DNA from: Sulfurimonadaceae bacterium
GTDB lineage: Bacteria > Campylobacterota > Campylobacteria > Campylobacterales > Sulfurimonadaceae
Direction of reading: 5' to 3'
NCBI GenBank assembly: GCA_030610325.1
Contig: JAUWRZ010000173.1
Coordinates: 1 to 5,301, forward strand
Length of the DNA stretch: 5,301 nt
Positions 1-4,197 of this stretch are shown in pieces. Made by a program: the position numbers and the translations under genes. Within the stretch, counting starts at the first letter, position 1. Every line of letters begins with the position of its first letter. Under the pieces are notes generated by a model. The model was given only the letters and a program-made list of their open reading frames with translations. It was not told the DNA's origin and did not search any database.

Positions 1-723
1 ATACTCTATGCTATCAACGATATCGGAAAGCTCTTTCATCTTAGACTCTCCCTTAAGAAGAGGAAGATCGATGATATCGGTCTGATAGATAGCTACACGC
101 TCAAAAGTAAGAAGGGCAAGCCCTATAAGAAGTCTAAACGTGATAGCGAAGGACTAGCTCTCTATAAAGGCGACCTTCTCGTCAGTTTTGAACGCCGCCC
201 CAGAGTCATCCTCTTTGATAAAAAAGGTAAGCACATAAAAAAGATGCCTATCAATAAAGAGCTAAAAGAGATCGACGCCTATCGCGACCCTAACGATGCG
301 CTCGAGGCAGTCACCTATCATGAGACACATGGCATCATCACTGCACCTGAGATCGCCCTGCAAAAACAGAAAAAAAAGCATCATACACTCTATAGCAAGA
401 AGCAGACTTGGAGATTTAAAGCAAAAGGTGAGATAGCGGCACTCGAAGTGATGCCTGATGGTGATATCCTTGTCCTGGAGCGTACCAAAAAGAAAAGACA
501 CCGGACCGTCACACTTCAAAAAGTAAATATTGGGGAGTGTAAAAAGAAGAAGCACTGCCCTTCGACTGTTTTAGCACGACTAAAGAGTAAAGAGGGGTGG
601 ACACTAGATAATTTTGAAGGGCTTACCCATCTTTATGATGATCTTTATCTGATGATCAGTGATGATAACGACTCAAAGAAGCAGCAGACGATCGCTGTCT
701 TGATGGAGATCCCCTCAAGGTAA
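1..723 (+). CDS. Phytase-like/esterase-like beta-propeller protein, C-terminal 240 aa (5' end outside window)
   Basis: The reading frame is open from the first base of the window to the TAA at 721-723, giving 240 residues without a start, so the gene is cut at its 5' end by the window edge. I recognise the pattern of the 'esterase-like activity of phytase' family (Pfam Phytase-like), whose members are usually exported enzymes or binding proteins with a beta-propeller fold. The supporting segments are DSEGLALYKGDLLVSFERR (about residues 48-66 of the fragment), ALEAVTYHETHGIITAPE (100-117) and NFEGLTHLYDDLYLMISDD (204-222). The last resembles the family's conserved C-terminal NFEG...SDDN block. 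The protein is very lysine-rich, and a Cys pair (residues 180 and 186) could form a disulfide in the periplasm. The signal peptide expected for the family would lie outside the window. Substrate is unknown, and phytase activity should not be assumed from the family name. The end overlaps the convergent gene by 9 nt. Confidence 0.78.
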   Translation: MLYAINDIGKLFHLRLSLKKRKIDDIGLIDSYTLKSKKGKPYKKSKRDSEGLALYKGDLLVSFERRPRVILFDKKGKHIKKMPINKELKEIDAYRDPNDALEAVTYHETHGIITAPEIALQKQKKKHHTLYSKKQTWRFKAKGEIAALEVMPDGDILVLERTKKKRHRTVTLQKVNIGECKKKKHCPSTVLARLKSKEGWTLDNFEGLTHLYDDLYLMISDDNDSKKQQTIAVLMEIPSR

Positions 724-1086
724 TAGTCGGACCAAGGCCTTGTTCTCGGCTACGACATCTTGCAGTCTCTTTAGTTCATCCACTCTTAATCCAAAACCTT
801 TTATCTCCTGGATAAGACTGACAAGCGAATCATAAGAGACCAGGTCGATCTTCACATTCGTAAGTGCGCGTCTCGAAGCGATATGATAGAGATCTGCCAT
901 GGATACATCTCCACGGCAATGGCTGTAAAGATTGTGCATACCGGCTGTTATATCCGGCATCGAGGTACAAAACACACCTCTGGCTCTATCTCTCGCAGCT
1001 GTCAGTTCAAGCCCCTGCTTTTGCAAGAAGAGACTGACACCTTCATCAGCCGTAAATACCGGCTGCCGTATAGTCTGTTTCACCAT
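715..1086 (-). CDS. Hypothetical protein, 123 aa, function unknown
   Basis: This is an intact ORF with an ATG at 1084-1086 preceded by AAAGGAG, 4-5 nt upstream, which fixes the start well. It ends with TGA at 715-717 inside the last codons of the convergent phytase-like gene. I do not recognise the family. The 123-residue product has no hydrophobic segment long enough for a membrane helix and no signal peptide, so it is probably cytosolic. The N-terminal third (about 14-36) and the C-terminal third (about 85-120, SLIQEIKGFGLRVDELKRLQDVVAENKALVRLL) look helical, the latter with coiled-coil-like heptads. Three cysteines occur (about residues 40, 57 and others nearby) without a CXXC motif. It has its own promoter and a hairpin leader upstream, so it seems to be a single-gene unit. 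The long coherent ORF plus ribosome-binding site and promoter make it a real gene, but its role cannot be read from sequence. Confidence 0.8.
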   Translation of the reverse strand: MVKQTIRQPVFTADEGVSLFLQKQGLELTAARDRARGVFCTSMPDITAGMHNLYSHCRGDVSMADLYHIASRRALTNVKIDLVSYDSLVSLIQEIKGFGLRVDELKRLQDVVAENKALVRLLP

Positions 1087-1098
1087 AAGTCTCCTTTA

Positions 1099-1136
1099 TC
1101 CAGGTATGTCGAGACTTTCCAGATCGACTACCTAGA
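1099..1136 (-). promoter_or_regulatory. Stem-loop/palindrome filling the 5' leader of the 123-aa gene
   Basis: The two arms, 1099-1112 and 1124-1136, pair over 13 bp with one G-U pair and one bulged A, around an 11-nt loop (1113-1123). It starts at the predicted transcription start and ends a few bases before the Shine-Dalgarno (about 1090-1096). It could be a 5' stabilising hairpin, a translational control element, or as DNA an operator for an autoregulator or other repressor. There is no U-run after it, so it is not an intrinsic terminator. Confidence 0.55.
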
Positions 1137-1141
1137 CACCA

Positions 1142-1171
1142 ATATTAACAGTTTATATTATTTTTTGTCAA
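1142..1171 (-). promoter_or_regulatory. Sigma70-like promoter for the 123-aa gene
   Basis: Read on the - strand, a perfect -35 hexamer TTGACA (1166-1171) is followed after 18 nt by TAATAT (1142-1147) as a -10 box, 4 of 6 against consensus. An alternative -10, TTAATA, sits one base closer with a 17-nt spacer. The region around and between is A/T-rich. Transcription would begin near 1135, giving a leader of about 50 nt before the ATG at 1086. The call rests on sequence only. Confidence 0.55.
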
Positions 1172-1259
1172 TTAATGTTCCATATAATAGTTATCTTCTT
1201 CTTTCAAAGCTACCTAATGCAACACTCCTCTATCTAAGTAAGCTATTAAGAGCGCCTCT

Positions 1260-1276
1260 AATGCCGTTGACTTAAG
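1260..1276 (+). repeat. Left 17-bp terminal inverted repeat of the MITE-like element
   Basis: AATGCCGTTGACTTAAG is an exact inverted match to 1435-1451. Confidence 0.85.
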
Positions 1277-1320
1277 AACGCCAAACGAACAAGTCCGTTT
1301 GACTACGCTTACCAGTACTA

Positions 1321-1335
1321 ACCAGTGGCACTGGT
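1321..1335. repeat. 15-bp palindrome inside the MITE-like element
   Basis: ACCAGTG-G-CACTGGT consists of 7-bp perfect arms around one central base. A partial copy, ACCAGT, precedes it at 1311-1316. A second hairpin lies nearby: CAAACG at 1282-1287 pairs with CGTTTG at 1296-1301. These could be structural parts of the element or a protein-binding site. Confidence 0.6.
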
Positions 1336-1434
1336 CACACGAACGCTAAGTTTTATCATGCGCTTCGAAATGGCATAGGACACACGTGCTCTTGGGTCGC
1401 TCGTCTCAAACCTTTGTCATGTAATGTTTATTCG

Positions 1435-1451
1435 CTTAAGTCAACGGCATT
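1435..1451 (-). repeat. Right 17-bp terminal inverted repeat of the MITE-like element
   Basis: CTTAAGTCAACGGCATT is the exact reverse complement of 1260-1276. It ends 20 bp before the left end of the ISAs1 element. Confidence 0.85.
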
Positions 1452-1471
1452 GAGGGGCACCTCTAAAAACC

Positions 1472-1490
1472 TAGCCCATTCCAATACTAA
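1472..1490 (+). repeat. ISAs1 element terminal inverted repeat, left
   Basis: TAGCCCATTCCAATACTAA matches the reverse complement of 2622-2640 at 18 of 19 positions. Similarity stops abruptly outside it, which sets the element's edge. Confidence 0.85.
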
Positions 1491-2584
1491 TCACCATTTA
1501 ATGATCCCGTACTTTAACCGGGTCATCGAAGAGAGCGTCAAAGCCTCTACTAGATCATAGGTAGCATCGGTTATCTTTCTACTGATGACCTTCACTTTGT
1601 TTAGATGTAAGATGTTGACTACGATGCTTCTTAAGATCGATAAAGAAAACCCACCTTTATTTGTCTTACATCCATCTTCTTGTAAAGCGGTGTCTTTGTA
1701 AAAGTGCATGGTCTCGACACTCCACTCTTGTAGTATCCTTTCCAAAAAGACTTCAGCACTGTTCGTATCATTAGAGACATAATAATGCGTAGAGACATCG
1801 GCACCATCGATGCTCTTATCGACTCTGATGACAGAGTGTATGAAGACGCCACTCCAGGAATAGACACAGTCACTGTACACGAAGACATCCCGTCTTATCC
1901 TCTCACTTGACTGTTTGATCTTACTGGAAAGGTGTGAGTCGATCGAAGAGGATACTTCGATCTCTTTGCATAAAGCAAGCAACCCTTTTTGATTGCTTTT
2001 TACTTTAGCGACAAACAAGGAACTGTCCTCTTGTATCGCCCTTAGCGTTTTTTTTGGGTGTTTAGCGCGTCAAACCCATAACTAAAGGTCTCATCCAGCT
2101 CACCGATCAACTCCTGTAGTGCCGGTATCTCATTAGACTTCTCCTGTATCTCCTTATGGGCGATGACAAGCTTAGTCTCTGCCAACACTGCCGATAAGAC
2201 AGATACCGCGTCTTGCTTCTTTGAAGCACTACCTCTTAGTACTTTACCGTCCACTGCTACTACTGCATGCTCTGGTATATCGATAAAAGTCCGTATCCAT
2301 CTGCGAAAGGCTCTCTCCAGTTCTTCTTTATCCACTATATTGTAGAAGTCATAGACCCTTGACTTCTTTGGTGCCTTGAAGAACTCTACACCTAAAAGCT
2401 TCTTTATCTCTTTTCGTCTTGTGTTGATCTGCATCCATTGACATATCTCCATCGGGTTCTTCGCTCCCATCAAGATAGCAATGACTGACAAATACATCAT
2501 CACTGGTAAGCTATATGCTCTTGCCTGTTTCCTGGCCTGTTCTGATATCTCCTCTTGAAATATCGTCAATAGATCCGTACCCAT
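1491..2584 (-). CDS. ISAs1-family transposase, DDE type, split by a -1 frame change at A8
   Basis: The first frame runs from ATG at 2584 to TAA at 2042-2044 (180 codons). The second, one base back, runs to TGA at 1491-1493. Joining them at the A8 run (2048-2055) gives about 364 aa, the normal size for ISAs1 transposases. The joined protein keeps the whole DDE catalytic set: D112 in VAVDGKVLRGS, D172 in YGFDALNTQKK, and about E291 in EWSVETMHFYKDTALQED. The N-terminal DDE_Tnp_1-associated region covers about residues 1-95, and the block SNEIPALQELIGELD (150-164) is typical. The second frame has no good start of its own, only a TTG at 2016-2018 without a ribosome-binding site, so it should be expressed only by frameshifting or not at all. 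The transposase cuts and rejoins the element's ends in DNA. The first frame's start is preceded by AAAAGGGG about 7 nt upstream. Whether the split is programmed, a disabling mutation or a sequencing error cannot be decided here. Confidence 0.88.
2008..2055 (-). promoter_or_regulatory. Candidate -1 frameshift signal in the ISAs1 transposase
   Basis: On the - strand the first frame reads CAA AAA AAA CGC TAA. The slippery heptamer A_AAA_AAA (within 2048-2055) is therefore exactly in phase, and the zero-frame stop follows one codon later. After about 8 nt a stem-loop can form between 2036-2039 and 2008-2011 (GCGA/TCGC), then ACAAG/CTTGT beyond a small internal loop. Spacing and layout match known -1 frameshift sites of IS elements such as IS1 and IS3, but ISAs1 members normally have one uninterrupted ORF. 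Confidence 0.4.
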
Positions 2585-2586
2585 CC

Positions 2587-2640
2587 GTAGCCCCTTTTCA
2601 GGCTACAAGCAAAAAGTGTTCTTAGTATTGGAAGGGGCTA
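2587..2640 (-). promoter_or_regulatory. Two competing hairpins at the transposase ribosome-binding site
   Basis: In the transcript of the - strand, GTAGCC (2601-2606) pairs with GGCTAC (2587-2592), leaving the AAAAGG part of the Shine-Dalgarno in an 8-nt loop. Alternatively the element's very tip, TAGCCCCTT (2632-2640), pairs perfectly over 9 bp with AAGGGGCTA (2588-2596), burying the ribosome-binding site. The two are mutually exclusive. Only RNA that enters from outside the element carries the tip, so read-through transcripts could be translated poorly while the element's own shorter transcript is not. This is the logic known for IS10 and IS50. No clear internal promoter was identified. Confidence 0.5.
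2622..2640 (-). repeat. ISAs1 element terminal inverted repeat, right (transposase 5' side)
   Basis: Read on the - strand it is TAGCCCCTTCCAATACTAA. The tip TAGCCCCTT is also complementary to the transposase ribosome-binding region at 2588-2596. Confidence 0.85.
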
Positions 2641-2742
2641 TCAAGGCAGTTCTGTGGCATGAGCACATTGGTTTAAGGTGGACTGAAGCCGCATGGGACA
2701 AAAAAGCTGTTGGCTATGTAAAAGTAGCCTATAAAAGGACAT
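2641..2742 (-). CDS. 33-aa ORF downstream of gene Y, ends at the ISAs1 boundary
   Basis: The ATG at 2740-2742 has a strong ribosome-binding site (AAAGGAG, 4 nt upstream) and lies 24 nt after gene Y's stop on the same strand, as a third gene of an operon would. The ORF ends with TGA at 2641-2643, the bases directly touching the right repeat of the ISAs1 element. The product (MSFYRLLLHSQQLF...) matches nothing I know and does not look strongly protein-like. It could be the surviving 5' end of a gene cut by the insertion, a true small ORF, or chance. AAAGGA and TCCTTT (2734-2739 and 2748-2753) around the start form a 6-bp hairpin that could instead be a weak terminator after gene Y. Confidence 0.3.
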   Translation of the reverse strand: MSFYRLLLHSQQLFCPMRLQSTLNQCAHATELP

Positions 2743-2766
2743 CGTGCTCCTTTGTCGGACTGTTCT

Positions 2767-3297
2767 TTATATCGACCTGTATCGGTGCTTCTCAAACTCC
2801 TCGATCTTGCCCCTCACGACCAGCGCATCAAGATAGTAGTGCATAAGGGCGTAATCGAAGCCTTTAGGGTGCTTTGGATTAGCAAAGAGCGTGTGCTTGA
2901 AACGCTCATAGTCAAACTCCCTGTGCTCACTCAAGAACGCATCGATCGCACTCTTGTAACGGTTCTCCTGTCGCACCCTGGCTCCCTTGATGAAGACCTC
3001 ATCATACGTGTTCTGGTCATAGACGGACGCACCGATGTCTTTGCCTTTGTTTTGGCGGAATATCGGATGTAGTTTGCCGGTATCGTTCACTAGGACATAG
3101 GTACGCTCTCGGATGTAAATACTGGAGCTGACCTGCTTGATGTATCCGGCTCTCCCCAATGCGGCGAACCACGCATGAAAGGCCATATCGTGACCCTCTT
3201 TTTTGGCTGTGAGATCACCATAGACAAAACTCTTTTTTTTTCGGATCAGCTCCCACAAGTCTGCAAGCAGTGACCCCTTTTTACTCTTTCGCATCAT
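2767..3297 (-). CDS. Hypothetical protein with probable winged-helix N-terminus (gene Y), 176 aa
   Basis: This is an intact ORF from ATG at 3295-3297 (or the adjacent ATG at 3292-3294) to TAA at 2767-2769. AAGGA sits 4-7 nt before the two ATGs. The start overlaps the end of the upstream frame X as ATGA (3294-3297), the usual sign of translational coupling. I do not recognise the family. Residues about 8-72 have the look of a winged helix-turn-helix: helix LLADLWELI, then FVYGDLTAKKEG, a second helix AFHAWFAALGRAGYIKQV, and a beta wing YIRERTYVLVNDTG. A polar linker (73-110) follows, including YDQNTYDE, and a helical C-terminal part (111-176). There is no membrane segment, so a cytosolic, perhaps DNA-binding, role is inferred from shape only. 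An A9 tract (3233-3241) encodes RKKK at about residues 19-22. The partner gene X is broken, so the operon may no longer work as a unit. Confidence 0.7.
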   Translation of the reverse strand: MMRKSKKGSLLADLWELIRKKKSFVYGDLTAKKEGHDMAFHAWFAALGRAGYIKQVSSSIYIRERTYVLVNDTGKLHPIFRQNKGKDIGASVYDQNTYDEVFIKGARVRQENRYKSAIDAFLSEHREFDYERFKHTLFANPKHPKGFDYALMHYYLDALVVRGKIEEFEKHRYRSI

Positions 3298-3790
3298 CTT
3301 GTCCTTATGAATCTCTGGCGAGTGCCGCCCTTGTACATATCAAAACCCACCTTCTTGTATTTGAGCGCCAGTTTTGGGGTCACACAAGCCCATTATGCAA
3401 TCTCTTTAAAGTTCGATTATGGACTACCCTCATTGGCTCAGCCGCTACGATAGTGTTGATCGTATAGCTTCTGAAAGTGCCCTCTTTAAATCCCAGAGTA
3501 AAATTCATATCATGCTCGCTATATCCACGGACTACGGAGGTCGGATGATGACCTTTGGTATCATCATAGACTGATCTTACTGTGGCGTCCAGAGCCGCTT
3601 TATACTCAGCTTTCAGACTCTTGATGATGTCTTTATCGAGGGATACGACAAGCTGATGATACTTTTTTGGCACATGGTCAAACAGGCTCCCGTCGATCTG
3701 CCCATGTGTCTCTCGATCATAGTGACCGTGAATGGCTGTATGAGCGACTCTCCACTCTAAGAAGATCGAGCATGACAGACAAACACTCGC
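3294..3790 (-). pseudogene. Unknown gene X, frameshifted and without a credible start
   Basis: Two - strand frames make one coherent protein. The first spans about 3790 to 3380 (HGHYDRETHGQIDGSLFDHV ... TINTIVAAEPMRVVHN, then LKRLHNGLV, TGA at 3380-3382). The second continues TPKLALKYKKVGFDMYKGG ... RFIRTR to TGA at 3294-3296. The switch must fall between about 3380 and 3397, because the second frame has a TAA just upstream. Restoring a single lost base after GLV joins them cleanly, so a 1-nt deletion is the simplest explanation. The second frame ends in an ATGA overlap with gene Y, a strong sign it was the real gene end. On the 5' side the frame stays open to an ATG at 3841, but the residues before about 3760 look non-coding, no ATG has a ribosome-binding site, and it would overlap the divergent PP-loop gene, so the 5' end is probably lost. 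I do not recognise the family. The fragment is soluble-looking, with a helical KDIIKSLKAEYKAALDATV stretch. Confidence 0.55.
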
Positions 3791-3825
3791 CATAGCGACA
3801 AGCTGCGCGGCATAGGGAGAAGGCG

Positions 3826-4035
3826 ATGAAGACACTTGCACTTACCGAACAAGCAAAGACCGAGATAAAAGAGCTTTTTCTGCGTGATGATGATGGCAGA
3901 CATCTATCATTGGCTTTTTCGGGAGGGAAAGATAGCTCTCTTATACTCGCACTTTCCCTGGAGTGCCTTTTGGGGCTTACCGAGGAGCACAAGGATAGTG
4001 CTCTTCATCAAAAGATTGCACGTCCTTCGCGCTAA
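3826..4035 (+). pseudogene. PP-loop ATPase fragment, PAPS-reductase/DndC-like, truncated to 69 aa
   Basis: ATG at 3826 follows GGGAGAAGG at a good distance, so the start is convincing. The product reads through an N-terminal helix (about residues 7-20) into HLSLAFSGGKDSSLILALSLECLLGL, where SGGKDS at residues 32-37 is the ATP-pyrophosphatase P-loop. This layout is that of the phosphoadenosine-phosphosulfate reductase superfamily. DndC, the DNA phosphorothioation sulfurtransferase, and related phage and island proteins begin the same way. Such proteins are usually several hundred residues and continue into a conserved ISSDT/ISTDT-like strand. Here similarity ends after LTEEHKD and the frame stops at TAA (4033-4035), so the remaining domain and any iron-sulfur cysteines are missing. 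A hairpin (3985-3990 with 3998-4003) lies close to where similarity ends. It is probably inactive. DndC itself cannot be claimed from the P-loop alone. Confidence 0.6.
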
Positions 4036-4169
4036 TACTATACAGTAGATCTCTTGCCTGTCATGGCACAGACTCACAAGGCGATACTTGATTTGAAGTT
4101 ATTACTCACAAAAAAAGACTCAACAAGAACCAAACAAATATTATCACCATAAGCAGTAGATGATATGAT
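4036..4169. other. Intergenic remnant between PP-loop fragment and IS1595 element
   Basis: This is A/T-rich sequence without a recognisable gene. One short + strand frame, ATG at 4062-4064 to a TAA at 4150-4152 (MAQTHKAILDLKLLLTKKDS...), lacks a clear ribosome-binding site and may be part of a broken gene. No terminator or RNA gene was seen. Confidence 0.35.
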
Positions 4170-4197
4170 TAAACGGGGTAGTCGTTTAGCTCCTCCT
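4170..4197 (+). repeat. IS1595 element terminal inverted repeat, left
   Basis: It begins TAAACGGGGTAGTCG and ends TTTAGCTCCTCCT. It differs from the other end at two positions and contains the transposase stop codon (4186-4188). Confidence 0.9.

Larger units (their letters stand above)
1260..1451. mobile_element. Gene-less, MITE-like element with IS4-family-like ends (192 bp)
   Basis: AATGCCGTTGACTTAAG at 1260-1276 is repeated exactly, inverted, at 1435-1451. With the T just outside the left arm, the end reads TAATGCCG...TTAAG, which resembles the terminal repeats of IS4-family elements (IS4 ends begin TAATGCCGATCAGTTAAG). No credible ORF lies between the ends, so this could be a non-autonomous derivative, like the IS231-type mobile cassettes known in Bacillus, or a deletion remnant of a larger element. 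The flanks carry an imperfect direct repeat, GAGCGCCTCT at 1250-1259 and GAGGGGCACCTCT at 1452-1464, which may be a decayed target duplication of the 10-12 bp size typical for this family. The interior holds two small hairpins. Confidence 0.55.
1472..2640 (-). mobile_element. ISAs1-family insertion sequence, full length (1169 bp)
   Basis: The element is bounded by 19-bp inverted repeats (1472-1490 and 2622-2640, one mismatch). It contains one transposase gene on the - strand, split over two frames at an A8 run. The transposase stop codon (1491-1493) directly abuts the left repeat, so there is no spare DNA at that end. Length and layout fit the ISAs1 family. The 8-10 bp target duplication expected for the family is absent: the left flank ends TCTAAAAACC and the right flank begins TCAAGGCAGT. 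The flanks were therefore probably not contiguous before insertion, or an adjacent deletion or recombination followed. Confidence 0.88.

Noticed and set aside
262..555. 97-aa - strand ORF within the phytase-like gene
   Set aside because: It is antisense to a frame with clear family motifs. The Phe/Leu-rich product is the mirror of Lys/Glu-rich codons.
883..1275. 130-aa + strand ORF overlapping the 123-aa gene and its promoter
   Set aside because: It is antisense to a better-supported gene, its tail runs through A/T-rich promoter DNA and the MITE end, and it has no ribosome-binding site.
1260..1451. Integron attC site
   Set aside because: The GTTGACTTAAG/CTTAAGTCAAC arms recall attC core sites, but there is no R/L box order, no cassette ORF and no integrase. 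The IS4-like end is a better fit.
1260..1467. CRISPR array or tandem repeats
   Set aside because: The repeats are two inverted copies only, with no regular direct repeats or spacers.
1631..1888. 85-aa - strand ORF inside the ISAs1 transposase
   Set aside because: It is in a different frame from the conserved transposase C-terminus and shows no ribosome-binding site.
2734..2753. Intrinsic terminator after gene Y
   Set aside because: The 6-bp AAAGGA/TCCTTT stem is weak and followed by only a short T run. The same bases make a good ribosome-binding site, so it is left undecided rather than called.
2616..2846. 76-aa + strand ORF starting in the IS right end
   Set aside because: It begins inside the IS repeat, crosses the IS boundary and continues antisense to gene Y, so it is probably chance.
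2752..3072. 106-aa + strand ORF antisense to gene Y
   Set aside because: It is fully antisense. Gene Y has the ribosome-binding site and the ATGA coupling to the upstream frame.
3270..3467. 65-aa + strand ORF antisense to the gene X/Y junction
   Set aside because: It has no ribosome-binding site and its residue pattern is not protein-like compared with the opposite strand.
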